From Bradyrhizobium sp. AZCC 1721 (lineage in GTDB: Bacteria; Pseudomonadota; Alphaproteobacteria; Rhizobiales; Xanthobacteraceae): DNA of 64,000 bases. Made by a program: the position numbers and the translations under genes. Shown here piece after piece: positions 8,159-17,802 of this stretch (position 1 is its first letter; each line of letters starts with the position of its first letter). The DNA lies in contig NZ_JAZHSB010000001.1 of NCBI RefSeq assembly GCF_036924715.1, positions 4,331,001 to 4,395,000 of the forward strand, written 5' to 3'. A model generated the notes under the pieces. The model was not told the DNA's origin. It worked only from the letters and a program-made list of their open reading frames with translations, and made no database searches.

Positions 8159-8506
8159 ATGGCCTTTTTAAAGCGGGAGTTACATCGGCAGGTCAAAGGC
8201 CCGGAAACCACCGAACTGGATCTTTGGAACCTGGTCTTCGACACTGACACCAAGCGCTTGTACGTCGAACATGAGTGGACCTACATGGATCCGCGTATTC
8301 GCGGGGCGGCGGACTATCGAACGGACGTAATGGATATCGCGGAGTATCTGTCGCAAGGCGGTCAAACCGCGGGCCACCGTGAACTCTGGCGGTTGCTGCG
8401 AGCGATCTTCAAAGAACAGTTCGAACCTGAGGAGGATGACCGCCAAGCGGCGCTTTCGGAGCAGCCCCCTGCTCAGGAAGTCGAGCAGAAGTCGCCAAAT
8501 CGCTGA
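8159..8506 (+). CDS. hypothetical protein
   Basis: A 115-residue charged soluble protein beginning MAFLKRELHRQV and ending VEQKSPNR. It has no signal peptide or membrane segment, a run of aromatic and acidic residues (WNLVFDTDTKRLYVEHEWTY), and a polar tail rich in Glu and Gln. I do not recognise a domain. The ATG at 8159 follows a good GGAAGGAG site, and the frame keeps typical high-GC third positions, so it is likely real. It stands alone, with no operon partner. Confidence 0.7.
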   Translation: MAFLKRELHRQVKGPETTELDLWNLVFDTDTKRLYVEHEWTYMDPRIRGAADYRTDVMDIAEYLSQGGQTAGHRELWRLLRAIFKEQFEPEEDDRQAALSEQPPAQEVEQKSPNR

Positions 8507-8639
8507 CGCAGATTGTGATGAGAGCCTCGCCATCGTCACCCGCGCGGCGTCTTTCCGACGCACAACAGGCGCCTATCCTCATGGCATGACGGCAAAGCCA
8601 GCGCTCGGCTTCAGAGACGGTCGACTTGCGCAGCGGCTG

Positions 8640-8933
8640 TCAGAGCATCTTGCCGACGACCTCGGTCATGTCCTCCACCGAGAAGGCTCGCAACGTCTCG
8701 GTGCGAACATTTCCCAAGGCGCCGAGGCTCAAGCTAAGCGTCATGGCGGAAAATTCATCCGGCGCATCGAGGATCGTCACAATGTCGAAGCGTCCCTGCG
8801 TCCAGAATAGTTCCTTTACCGTAATTCCGAAGGTCTCGGCCATTTTCTTGAAAGCCTCTGCCCGTTTCGGCGAGTCCTTTGCGCTCCGGCCTCCCTGATC
8901 GGTGAAGTTGGCAAGCATAACGTAAGTTACCAT
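8640..8933 (-). CDS. GYD domain-containing protein
   Basis: A 97-residue ferredoxin-like-fold protein of the GYD family (named for a motif of the family). It opens MVTYVMLANFTDQGGRSAKDSPKR and contains FWTQGRFDIVTILDAPDEFSA, matching the family pattern. The biochemical role of GYD proteins is not established; they resemble small dimeric alpha-beta barrel proteins. It lies 99 bp downstream of the dehydrogenase E2 gene on the same strand and could be co-transcribed with it. Confidence 0.85.
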   Translation of the reverse strand: MVTYVMLANFTDQGGRSAKDSPKRAEAFKKMAETFGITVKELFWTQGRFDIVTILDAPDEFSAMTLSLSLGALGNVRTETLRAFSVEDMTEVVGKML

Positions 8934-9032
8934 CCTGGCTCTCCCTAATTGTCGGGCCTAACCGAACCTCCTGGTCGACTGTTCGCGGCCATCCATAGAT
9001 CAGCGCTCGTGGATGCCCTGCGCACGGCTGTC

Positions 9033-10133
9033 TCACGAAAACTGCTCAAGGTCCGCTTTGAGCGCTACCAGGAAGCGAGCGGCTTCGCCGCCTGTCACGA
9101 CGCGATGGTCGAAGGTGAGCGACAACGGCAGGACGCGCCTCACCGCCGGCTGGCCTCGATAGGCGACCACCCCTTGGGTAATCCGGCCGGCGCCTATGAT
9201 CGCCACTTGTGGCGGTACGACGATCAGGCCGGCGAAGCGGCCTCCGATCATTCCGAAATTCGACAGCGTAATCGTCGCTCCGCGCAACTCTCCCGGAGGT
9301 ATCGAGCGCGCGACCGCGTCCGCCCGCATCCGGTCAAGGCCGGCTCGCAGGTCCGATATGTCCCGCTCGGCGACATTGCGCAACACGGGAACGATAAGAC
9401 CACCCCCGGTATCGACGGCGATGCCGAGATCGATACGGTCGATCAGACGCCGTTCACCGGCGTTGGAATTGTACCAGGCATTGAGCGAAGGCTCCGTCTT
9501 GCAGGCGACAGCGATCGCGCGCACCAGTCGGATTGTCACGTCCTCGCCGGTTCGCCAATCATCGATATCGGCCTCGTCGGTGACGCTGGCAGGAACGATC
9601 TCGGCATGAGCCGCTGTCATGCGCTGAGCCATCGCGCGCCGCAAACCGCGCAACGGTTCGGCAGGTCCGGTATGGGACAAGCCCTTGGCAGCCCGTTCCA
9701 CATCCGCACGCGTGATGGTGCCGCCGGGTCCTGTGGCTTCGATCAGATCGAGGTCGACATCGAGCTTGCGGGCGAGCGCGCGCACTGCCGGATACACCTG
9801 GGCTTTCTGTCCAGCCGCTGGCCCGGAAGGTGCCGCTGCCGCCGGCGGCGGCTCGCCTGCGCCAAGTTCGCCGACAATGGTGCCGGTGTCTTGCTCGGGG
9901 CCTTCGGCAAACTCGACAAGCGGTGCGCCTACCTTCACCACATCTCCCTTGGCGCCAAACAGGTGCAGGATGCGTCCGCTCGAGGGTGACGGCACCTCGA
10001 CGACGGCTTTGTCGGTCTCGACCGAAACCAGTGGCTGATCGGTAACGACGTGATCGCCTTCGTTGACATACCAGTTCACGATCTCTGCCTCTTCGAGGCC
10101 CTCTCCCAGATCCGGCAATACGAACTGGCGCAT
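9033..10133 (-). CDS. 2-oxo acid dehydrogenase E2 (lipoyl acyltransferase)
   Basis: A 366-residue E2 subunit with one N-terminal lipoyl domain (lipoyl Lys42 in ETDKAVVEV), an Ala/Pro-rich linker, a peripheral-subunit-binding domain (YPAVRALARKLDVDL) and a catalytic acyltransferase domain. The canonical HxxxDG active-site motif appears as DHRVVTGG, with Thr in place of Asp. That variant occurs in some E2 proteins but should lower confidence in textbook catalysis. The protein transfers acyl groups from E1 to CoA. It is the last gene of an E1 alpha-E1 beta-E2 operon, 19 bp after E1 beta. Branched-chain keto acids or pyruvate are both possible substrates. Confidence 0.9.
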   Translation of the reverse strand: MRQFVLPDLGEGLEEAEIVNWYVNEGDHVVTDQPLVSVETDKAVVEVPSPSSGRILHLFGAKGDVVKVGAPLVEFAEGPEQDTGTIVGELGAGEPPPAAAAPSGPAAGQKAQVYPAVRALARKLDVDLDLIEATGPGGTITRADVERAAKGLSHTGPAEPLRGLRRAMAQRMTAAHAEIVPASVTDEADIDDWRTGEDVTIRLVRAIAVACKTEPSLNAWYNSNAGERRLIDRIDLGIAVDTGGGLIVPVLRNVAERDISDLRAGLDRMRADAVARSIPPGELRGATITLSNFGMIGGRFAGLIVVPPQVAIIGAGRITQGVVAYRGQPAVRRVLPLSLTFDHRVVTGGEAARFLVALKADLEQFS

Positions 10134-10152
10134 GGGACAAACCCGCTGGCAA

Positions 10153-11133
10153 TCAGCTGAACTGGCACGCCTTGCGCGCGGCCGTGACGATACGATCAAC
10201 CGACGGCATCATGTGTTGCTCGAGCCGCGCCATCGGAATGACCGTGTCGTAGCCGGTGACGCGGGCCACGGGTGCGAGCAGAGAGGTCAGAGCGCGCTCG
10301 GCGATCAGCGCCGCGATCTCGGCTCCGAATCCGCCGGTGCGTGTCGCCTCGTGCACGATGACACACCGCCCTGTTTTTGCGATCGAACCGAGCACCGTGA
10401 TTTCATCGTAGGGCTTGAGCGTGGCGAGATCGATGACCTCGGCGGCGATGCCGTCAGCAGCCAGCGTGTCGGCCGCCGCCATGGTTTCCTTCAGCATCGC
10501 ACCCCAGCTTATCAGCGTGACGTCGCGGCCTTCCCGCAGGACAAAGGCGACATCCAGCGGCAAAGCCTCACCGTTATCTTCCACCTCGCCTTTCGCCGCG
10601 CGGTAGATGCGGGTCGGCTCCAGAAATACCACCGGATCGGGATCGCGGATCGCGGCGAGCAGCAGTCCGTAGGCGCGCTCGGGCGACGAAGGAATGACAA
10701 CGCGCAGGCCGGGGATATGGGCGAGCATCGCCTCGGTGCTTTCGGAATGGTGTTCCGGCGCGCGAATGCCGGCGCCATGCGGCGTCCGCAGAACCATTGG
10801 GCAGGTGAGCCGCCCCTGGGTGCGGTTGCGGAATCGGGAGGCGTGGTTCACCAGTTGATCAATGCAGGGATACAGAAACCCCATAAACTGGATCTCGCCG
10901 ACGGGCTTCATCCCCTGCGCCGCCATGCCGACGCAGAGCCCGCTGATCAGGAGTTCGGCAAGTGGCGTATCGAGGACCCGCTCCGGGCCGAAGCGCGTTT
11001 GCAGGCCGACGGTTGCGCGGAAGACGCCGCCATTGATGCCGACATCTTCGCCAAGCACGACGACATCAGGGTCATCCTCCATCGCGCGGGCGAGCGCCAG
11101 ATTGACAGCCTCGACCAACGTCACCTCAGGCAT
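10153..11133 (-). CDS. 2-oxo acid dehydrogenase E1 beta subunit
   Basis: A 326-residue transketolase-type beta subunit. It reads LGEDVGINGGVFRATVGLQTRFG, PHGAGIRAPEHHSES and VIVHEATRTGGFGAEIA, all typical of E1 beta of pyruvate or branched-chain dehydrogenases. With E1 alpha it forms the thiamine-diphosphate enzyme that decarboxylates a 2-oxo acid and reductively acylates the lipoyl arm of E2. The ATG at 11133 has a strong GGGAGAGG site and overlaps the end of E1 alpha by 8 bp, which couples their translation. Confidence 0.93.
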   Translation of the reverse strand: MPEVTLVEAVNLALARAMEDDPDVVVLGEDVGINGGVFRATVGLQTRFGPERVLDTPLAELLISGLCVGMAAQGMKPVGEIQFMGFLYPCIDQLVNHASRFRNRTQGRLTCPMVLRTPHGAGIRAPEHHSESTEAMLAHIPGLRVVIPSSPERAYGLLLAAIRDPDPVVFLEPTRIYRAAKGEVEDNGEALPLDVAFVLREGRDVTLISWGAMLKETMAAADTLAADGIAAEVIDLATLKPYDEITVLGSIAKTGRCVIVHEATRTGGFGAEIAALIAERALTSLLAPVARVTGYDTVIPMARLEQHMMPSVDRIVTAARKACQFS

Positions 11134-12253
11134 CGCCCTCTCCCGCAAGTTGGCGGCGCTGCGCGGCGTACGTCTCGGGCAGCTCGGCATAGAGATGATC
11201 GAACATGGTTTCGGGTCGGCGTGGCTCCGTTGCCAGATAGCACTCAACCGCCGCCTCGACGCGCTCATGGCACTCTGCGGCGAGCTGTTCTTCCTCCGCC
11301 TTGCTCCACATTTTTTGGCTCACGAGATAGTTCCTGAGGCGCGCGATCGGCTCTTCTTTCCAACGGGCCTGGACTTCGTCAGCCGAACGATAGCGTAACG
11401 CGTCATCGGAGGTCGTATGATCGCCGAGCCGGTAGGTGACCGCCTCGATGAAGCGCGGGCCCCGGCCCTCACGGGCGGCGGCAATGGCGTCTTCGGCCGC
11501 GGCGCGCATCGCCACAACATCGCTGCCGTCCACTTGCTCGCCTATAAAGCCGGCGGCGACGGCTTTCTGCGCCAGCGTTTCGCAACCGGTCTGTAGTCGT
11601 AACGGGACGGAAATAGCCCATTGATTGTTGGTGGCGACGAACACGACAGGCAATTTGTGCACGCCGGCAAAATTCATCGCCTCGTAGACATCACCCTTCG
11701 AAGTGGCGCCATCGCCGAACATGCATACGGCGACACGCGGCTGCTTGCGAAGCTTGAAGGCATAGGCAACGCCGGCGGCATGCGGCGCCTGCGATCCCAC
11801 GGGAACGCAAAACGGGAAATCCTCGACCGGTCCGGAGAAGCAATTGCCCCGCTCGTCCCCTCCCCAGAACAGCAGGATCTCCTCCAGCTTGACGCCACGC
11901 CAGATCAGCGCGCCATTGTCGCGATAGGAGGGCAACAGCACGTCCTCTTCGCGCATCGCACTGGCTACGCCAACCGATACCGCCTCCTGGCCAAGCGAAA
12001 CGGCGTACGTCCCGAGCCGGCCGGTGCGCTGCAATGCGACAGCCTTTCGGTCAAAATTGCGCAGCAGCAGCATCGCTCGATAGAGCGCAGTGAGAAGGTT
12101 GGTATCGGAGGCGAATGCAGGGAGCGGCCGATTAATCGAGCCGTCTGGCGCGAGGTAATTGCGGTGACGCACCTCAAAGCGCGCGATGACGGGAAGTCCT
12201 CCGCCTGACAATTTTTTGCTGGCCACGTCCTCGCTCCCGGAGCGATTCTGCAT
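11126..12253 (-). CDS. 2-oxo acid dehydrogenase E1 alpha subunit
   Basis: A 375-residue thiamine-diphosphate-binding subunit. The cofactor motif is visible as GDGATSKGDVYEAMNFAG, ending in NNQWA. QRTGRLGTYAVSLGQEA and LLPSYRDNGALIWRG are characteristic of the PDH/BCKDH E1 alpha family. The start at 12253 (MQNRSGSEDV) is uncertain by a few codons. First gene of the operon E1 alpha-E1 beta-E2; no dihydrolipoamide dehydrogenase (E3) follows, so E3 must be supplied from elsewhere. The 14-bp inverted repeat at 12285-12316 lies just upstream of this start. Confidence 0.92.
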   Translation of the reverse strand: MQNRSGSEDVASKKLSGGGLPVIARFEVRHRNYLAPDGSINRPLPAFASDTNLLTALYRAMLLLRNFDRKAVALQRTGRLGTYAVSLGQEAVSVGVASAMREEDVLLPSYRDNGALIWRGVKLEEILLFWGGDERGNCFSGPVEDFPFCVPVGSQAPHAAGVAYAFKLRKQPRVAVCMFGDGATSKGDVYEAMNFAGVHKLPVVFVATNNQWAISVPLRLQTGCETLAQKAVAAGFIGEQVDGSDVVAMRAAAEDAIAAAREGRGPRFIEAVTYRLGDHTTSDDALRYRSADEVQARWKEEPIARLRNYLVSQKMWSKAEEEQLAAECHERVEAAVECYLATEPRRPETMFDHLYAELPETYAAQRRQLAGEGDA

Positions 12254-12284
12254 CCCACAATTCGTAATTGGTGCTGGGCCGGAA

Positions 12285-12316
12285 CAATACAAGATGGGCG
12301 CACCCATCTTGTATTG
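12285..12316. promoter_or_regulatory. 14-bp perfect inverted repeat upstream of the dehydrogenase operon
   Basis: Arms caatacaagatggg (12285-12298) and its exact complement (12303-12316) are separated by CGCA. It is 32 bp upstream of the E1 alpha start and 69 bp upstream of the divergent 72-residue ORF. It may be an operator shared by both genes, or a 5' leader hairpin of the dehydrogenase mRNA. There is no T-tract, so it is not an ordinary terminator. Confidence 0.7.
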
Positions 12317-12384
12317 CTGCACCGCGCTCGCGAGGCGGCCTTTACCACCGTGGAAACGACACCGCGTCAGTGGTATATCAAGCC

Positions 12385-12603
12385 ATGGCAAATGGTCAGG
12401 TTGTCCTCGTAACAACTGAACCGTTGGGAGGCGGTGCACCCGTTCGCTCGGTCTACTATGTGGCTGAACGGGATCCGGCAAAGGCCGAGGCAATCATCGC
12501 AGCAATGATGGCCCCGAATGAAAGGGTCGAGGCCTGGGGGCCGCTTCCGGCGCCGGCTGTCCAGGCGCTCGGATTGAAGCCCGGCGATTTCATGCGCGGG
12601 TGA
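12385..12603 (+). CDS. small hypothetical protein
   Basis: A 72-residue protein, MANGQVVLVTTEPLGGG through PGDFMRG, with a predicted alpha/beta character and no membrane segment or cysteines. I do not recognise a family. The pattern VRSVYYVAERDPAKAEAIIAAMM suggests a short ferredoxin-like fold. It is divergent from the dehydrogenase operon and convergent with the EipB-like gene. The ATG at 12385 is the only good start, although its ribosome binding site is weak. Confidence 0.65.
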   Translation: MANGQVVLVTTEPLGGGAPVRSVYYVAERDPAKAEAIIAAMMAPNERVEAWGPLPAPAVQALGLKPGDFMRG

Positions 12604-12664
12604 CATCAAGAAAAACTGTGAGACGCCCGCGCGATCTCCGGGCGCGACCGTTTTCAGGATGCCG

Positions 12665-13531
12665 TCACTTGCAGGGTTTGGAATCCCTGACGTCGAACCG
12701 GCCCATGGCGCCGGCAATCACGAAATCGTTGTAATCGAGTACCAGCGCGCGGGAGACGCCGTTTTCAAACAGCTCGAACGACATGGCGTAAACCGGCGTC
12801 TGCTCGCCGTCTTTCGCCTTGGCGTCGCGGTCGTAATAGCTCACGGTCACGGGCCAGCGGGTCAGCGCCTTCATCTGGTCGTTCACGGTCGAGGGATCGG
12901 GCGATGCAATGCTTTGGGTGCCCGGGATCGGCTTCCCGATCACCGACAGCGTGTTGTAGACCTTCTCGCCATTATCCGAGCCGTCATAGACCATCAGCTC
13001 CAGCACCGACTTGCCCGCGCGCGCGGCGGCGATGATGTGCTGGATCTGCTCGGTCGGGAACACGACCTTGCCGTCGAGCTCGAACGTCTTGGCAACCGGC
13101 TGTTTCAGCTTGACCGTGATGCGGTCGCCGACCCGTTCCGCCACGCCGTCGATCGGCGCGGAGTCGGCATCGTTCATGCGGGTGTCGATCTTGAAGCGAT
13201 AGCTCTTGCCGGCGGCATCTTCCCAGGAACGCGAGCGAAGATCGCTCAGCGTCAGCCTGCCCTCGCCGCTGTCGAGTTCGGACACCTGGCGGAATTCGGA
13301 GGTGTAGCCCTCGCAGACGCTGCCTGAAAAATTGTAGAGAATGCGCCCGCGCGCACCCGATATCGCATTGGATCCGCGCGACTTGACCAGCTTCAATTCA
13401 TACAGCGCCTGGTGGGCGAGAAATGGCCCGCTGGCGCCGGCCAGCGCCGGACCGTTTGGCAAGCCTGAGAGCAAACTGGCAGCAGCCGAAAATACCAAAG
13501 CACGAACCGGAATCGGGAACGAGCTAGCCAT
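12665..13531 (-). CDS. eipB: EipB-like cell envelope integrity protein (DUF1849)
   Basis: A 288-residue secreted protein with an N-terminal signal peptide (MASSFPIPVRALVFSAAASLL, cleavage near residues 31-33). The mature part is DUF1849, the beta-spiral periplasmic family studied as EipB in Brucella. Two cysteines, Cys73 (SGSVCEGY) and the penultimate Cys287 (SKPCK), match the conserved disulfide of the family. EipB is linked to envelope integrity together with TPR proteins. I chose ATG 13531 because a GAGGA site precedes it and the signal peptide begins there. A fragment resembling its last codons is found at 7991-8030. Confidence 0.9.
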   Translation of the reverse strand: MASSFPIPVRALVFSAAASLLSGLPNGPALAGASGPFLAHQALYELKLVKSRGSNAISGARGRILYNFSGSVCEGYTSEFRQVSELDSGEGRLTLSDLRSRSWEDAAGKSYRFKIDTRMNDADSAPIDGVAERVGDRITVKLKQPVAKTFELDGKVVFPTEQIQHIIAAARAGKSVLELMVYDGSDNGEKVYNTLSVIGKPIPGTQSIASPDPSTVNDQMKALTRWPVTVSYYDRDAKAKDGEQTPVYAMSFELFENGVSRALVLDYNDFVIAGAMGRFDVRDSKPCK

Positions 13532-13738
13532 GTTCAATTTTTTCCTCGAGGGAGATTCGATTACATTAGTGACGGGTCCATTGCGCCGCAACTAGGGCGG
13601 TGCCACGAAAACGCAAGAATTCGAGGCCGAGGCGCGCCGTTTTTGGCTTTTCCAGGCACGATCCGCCGCGATCGCCATGCTGGACGGAAGCTCTGCCGTC
13701 GCTTGCAAGACGAGGCACGATGCGCGAAACAATGCCCG

Positions 13739-13755
13739 CCTGACCGCAGGTCAGG
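13739..13755. promoter_or_regulatory. 7-bp inverted repeat upstream of the second RidA-like gene
   Basis: cctgacc (13739-13745) and ggtcagg (13749-13755) form a perfect palindrome with a 3-bp centre, 28 bp before the ATG at 13784. It could be an operator or a leader hairpin; nothing else identifies a regulator. Confidence 0.45.
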
Positions 13756-13783
13756 AACGGTCACATCAAGCGGGGATGCAAAC

Positions 13784-14251
13784 ATGGCGGGTACGGTCGA
13801 ACAGAAGCTGGCGGCACAAGGTATCGTCCTGAACGAGCCGCGCACCCCCATGGCGAACTATGTCGGCTTCGTGCGCTCGGGAAACCTGCTGTTCGTCTCC
13901 GGCCAGGTCTGCGCCGACGCCGAAGGCAAGCTGATCGCCAAGGGCAAGCTCGGGGCCGGCGTCACGATCGAACAGGGATACGCTGCAGCGCAGGGCTGTG
14001 GCGTCAACCTGCTGGCCCAGGTCAAGGCGGCGCTCGGCGATCTCGACAAGGTCGTGCGCGTGGTCAGGCTCGGCGGCTTCATCAATTCCGCGCCTGATTT
14101 TCTCGACGGGCCCAAGGTGCTCAACGGCGCCTCCGACCTGATGGTCACGGCATTTGGCGACAAGGGCCGGCACGCCCGCACCACGGTCGGCGTCGCTTCG
14201 CTCCCCTCGGATGCCGCCGTCGAGGTCGACGCGATCTTCGAGGTATCCTGA
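13784..14251 (+). CDS. RidA family protein (HARTTVGV type)
   Basis: A 155-residue member of the YjgF/RidA superfamily, longer than RidA itself. It keeps an Arg in the active-site segment (GRHARTTVGVASLP), unlike the RidA-like protein at 7470-7871. LLFVSGQVCADAEGK and AAVEVDAIFEVS are the family ends. A role in removing reactive enamine or imine intermediates is plausible but not shown for this subgroup. It is followed 15 bp later by the glycerophosphodiesterase gene on the same strand, so the two are probably an operon. Confidence 0.9.
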   Translation: MAGTVEQKLAAQGIVLNEPRTPMANYVGFVRSGNLLFVSGQVCADAEGKLIAKGKLGAGVTIEQGYAAAQGCGVNLLAQVKAALGDLDKVVRVVRLGGFINSAPDFLDGPKVLNGASDLMVTAFGDKGRHARTTVGVASLPSDAAVEVDAIFEVS

Positions 14252-14266
14252 AGCGGAGCGGCTCTC

Positions 14267-15019
14267 GTGCGCGCGCCGGACTGGCTGACGGCAAGGCCGG
14301 TCGCTCATCGCGGCCTGCATGATATTTCGCGCGGCATCGTCGAAAACATGCCGGCGGCCGCGCAGGCCGCCGTCGACGGCAATTTCGCCATTGAATGCGA
14401 TATCCAGCTTTCGTCCGACGGCGAGGCGATGGTCCATCACGACGATGCGCTCGGCCGCCTCACCGACGGTTCGGGCGCGTTGCTCGGTATGACCGCGGCC
14501 GAACTCAAGGCCGTCAATTTCAAGGATACGCCGGAGCGGATGATGACGCTCGGCGATCTCTGTTCGCTTGTCGGAGGCCGCGTGCCGCTGGTGATCGAGG
14601 TGAAAAGCCATTTCGACGGCGATCGCCGGCTGGTGAAGCGGATGGCCAAGGTGCTCGCCTCTTATGACGGCCCGGCGGTCGGGATGTCCTTCGATCCGGA
14701 TCAGGTGGTGGCGTTGCGCGAACTGATCCCTGGCCGCGCCCGCGGCATCGTAGCCGAACACGACTATACCGCCGAGGAGTGGCCGGAAGCGTCGGCGGAA
14801 CAGCGCCGCGGCATGACGCATCTGCGCCACGCTTTTCGCACCCGGCCGCATTTCGTCGCCTATTGGGTGAATGAGCTGCCCGCAGCCGCGCCTTGGATCG
14901 CCCGCAACGTCTTAGGCCTTCCGTTGTTAGCCTGGACCGTGCGCACACCGGAGCAGCGTGCGCAGGCGGCACGCTACGCCGACCAGATGATCTTCGAGGG
15001 TTTCCTGCCGGGAACCTGA
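14267..15019 (+). CDS. glycerophosphodiester phosphodiesterase
   Basis: A 250-residue cytoplasmic GDPD-family TIM barrel. The metal and catalytic signature is visible as HRGLHDIS, ENMPAA, ECDIQLSSDG and VHHDDALGRLTDG, with EVKSHF further on. These enzymes hydrolyse glycerophosphodiesters to glycerol-3-phosphate and an alcohol. No signal peptide is present, so it resembles UgpQ rather than GlpQ. The start is GTG at 14267, 15 bp after the RidA-like gene and preceded by AGCGGAG. Confidence 0.93.
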   Translation: MRAPDWLTARPVAHRGLHDISRGIVENMPAAAQAAVDGNFAIECDIQLSSDGEAMVHHDDALGRLTDGSGALLGMTAAELKAVNFKDTPERMMTLGDLCSLVGGRVPLVIEVKSHFDGDRRLVKRMAKVLASYDGPAVGMSFDPDQVVALRELIPGRARGIVAEHDYTAEEWPEASAEQRRGMTHLRHAFRTRPHFVAYWVNELPAAAPWIARNVLGLPLLAWTVRTPEQRAQAARYADQMIFEGFLPGT

Positions 15020-15127
15020 TGCTGTCAGCGCCACCTTGAACTCGCCTGCCGGATGCACGATCTTTGCAGGGCGTTGGTCGCCATGCGCGATGGCTGATCG
15101 CATGATGGGACCGGTTTGAATTTCTAG

Positions 15128-16366
<1,239 letters not shown>

Positions 16367-16419
16367 CCGGTTGAGCTGCCGACGTGAGATTTGAGATCAA
16401 ACCTTGAGGGAAGAAGCCC

Positions 16420-16842
16420 ATGCCCGCCTACGACGCCAACAATCCCTTCGCAAAAATCCTGCGCGGCGAGTTTCCCTGCCACAAGGTTTATGAGGACGAC
16501 CATGTGCTGGCCTTCCTGGACATCATGCCGCGTTCGCCGGGCCACACGCTGGTGATCCCAAAAGTCCCTGCCCGCAACATCCTCGACATCGCGCCCGACG
16601 ATTACGCCCACGTCGCGCGCGCCGTCCACAAGATTGCCGCCGCCGCCATGAAGGCGTTCAAGGCCGACGGCATCACCGTGCAGCAATTCAACGAGCCCGC
16701 CGGCGGCCAGGTCGTGTTTCATTTGCACATGCATGTCATGCCGCGCCACGATGGCGTGGCGCTGCTGCCGCCCGCGAGCCGCAAGGAAGATGTGAAGGTG
16801 CTGGAGGACAACGCGACCAAGCTGATGGCGGCGCTGGGGTAG
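16420..16842 (+). CDS. HIT family nucleotide-binding protein
   Basis: A 140-residue histidine-triad protein with the HxHxH motif at His101, His103 and His105 (HLHMHVMPR). NPFAKILRGEFPCHKVYEDD and PRSPGHTLVIPK are typical of the bacterial HinT-like branch. Such proteins hydrolyse nucleoside phosphoramidates or adenylated compounds; the physiological substrate is usually unknown. The ATG at 16420 follows GAGGGAAG. Confidence 0.95.
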   Translation: MPAYDANNPFAKILRGEFPCHKVYEDDHVLAFLDIMPRSPGHTLVIPKVPARNILDIAPDDYAHVARAVHKIAAAAMKAFKADGITVQQFNEPAGGQVVFHLHMHVMPRHDGVALLPPASRKEDVKVLEDNATKLMAALG

Positions 16843-16858
16843 CTTTCAACCCCCACGA

Positions 16859-16890
16859 CGTCATTGCGAGCGCGTGGAGAAGCCTAATCC
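16859..16890. repeat. partial copy of an intergenic palindromic repeat
   Basis: Begins cgtcattgcgag, the same end sequence as the element at 18649-18773, followed by a similar but truncated stretch. It lies between convergent genes. Only one half of the element is present. Confidence 0.55.
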
Positions 16891-17375
16891 CCCTCCACAT
16901 CCCCGCTCTTCGCCTCCGCCAGCGGCGAGAACTCGCAGCGGTCCGGCTTGACGTCGAGCAGCGGCGTCTCGTCGAGGCAGTCGAGGCCGCGCACTAGGAT
17001 CGTGTTACCTTCGACGCCGACGAACTTCACGATCGAGGTGCCGATCGGATTGGGCCGCACCGGCGAGCGCAGCGAGAAGGTGCCGCGGGTTTTCCGGTTG
17101 TTCCTCGGGCTCTGCAGCACGAGATCGCGGCGCGAGTGATGCAGCCAATAGATCACTTCGAGATTTTCATAGAAGTCGACGCCCTTGATGGCGGGCACCC
17201 AGGGCTCGAAAATCTCGAGCCGGCAAACCGGGCCGTCGTGGCGGCCCTGTCGCGGTGTGTCCAGCCGCGACTTCCAGGGCGTGCGGATGCGGCCGATGAA
17301 GACCAGCCCGGCATCGCGGGCCGGCGGCATGTCGACGGTAACTTCGCCCTCGCGGAGTTTGGTGTCCTGAACCAT
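16884..17375 (-). CDS. TrmO/TsaA-like tRNA methyltransferase
   Basis: A 163-residue protein of the TrmO (formerly TsaA/YaeB) family. The single beta-barrel domain contains FIGRIRTPW, NLEVIYWLHHSRRD, RGTFSLRSPVRPNPIGTSIV and LDCLDETPLLDVKP. E. coli TrmO uses S-adenosylmethionine to methylate N6-threonylcarbamoyladenosine at tRNA position 37. This protein is shorter, with only the barrel, as in the VirR-linked and archaeal members, so the substrate could differ. Confidence 0.9.
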   Translation of the reverse strand: MVQDTKLREGEVTVDMPPARDAGLVFIGRIRTPWKSRLDTPRQGRHDGPVCRLEIFEPWVPAIKGVDFYENLEVIYWLHHSRRDLVLQSPRNNRKTRGTFSLRSPVRPNPIGTSIVKFVGVEGNTILVRGLDCLDETPLLDVKPDRCEFSPLAEAKSGDVEGD

Positions 17376-17457
17376 TGCCTAATCCAGTGAGATGGGCACC
17401 GATCGCGTGCAACTTTTCTTGTCGGGGCAGGACAGTACCGGATTATGGGCCATGCAA

Positions 17458-17802
17458 TCAACCGAGCCACCATTTGCCGGCCAGAAGGATGATCTCGCCA
17501 GAGACCACGCCGGCAAAGATCGAGCGCCGCGTCAGCATGAACACCGCAAAGCCGGCCGCGACCGCGCCGTAGCGCAGCCAGTCCGGCACGCCGGCCAGCG
17601 CGCCCGGCGGCTGCACCAGGATTTGCGCGATGACCCCGGCGAGAATCGCGGTCGCCACCGCCCTCACCCACACCAGGACTTCCGAGCCCTCGTCGACGCC
17701 GGCGCCTAACCAAAGCCCGGCCATGCGCCAGATCTCGTTGGGCAGGAAACCTGCAAGCACCAGGACCAACAGCGCGTGCGGGCTGCCGAAAAATTCGCTC
17801 AT
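17458..17802 (-). CDS. AzlD family branched-chain amino acid exporter subunit
   Basis: A 114-residue membrane protein with about four hydrophobic segments, in the AzlD family. AzlD and AzlC together export branched-chain amino acids, or azaleucine in Bacillus. It follows azlC with a 4-bp ATGA overlap, which is the normal arrangement. The motif FLPNEIWRMAGLWLGAGVD is typical of the alphaproteobacterial branch. Confidence 0.9.
   Translation of the reverse strand: MSEFFGSPHALLVLVLAGFLPNEIWRMAGLWLGAGVDEGSEVLVWVRAVATAILAGVIAQILVQPPGALAGVPDWLRYGAVAAGFAVFMLTRRSIFAGVVSGEIILLAGKWWLG

Noticed and set aside
9033..12253. naming the dehydrogenase as bkd or pdh
   Set aside because: Sequence alone does not separate branched-chain from pyruvate specificity, so no gene symbols were given.
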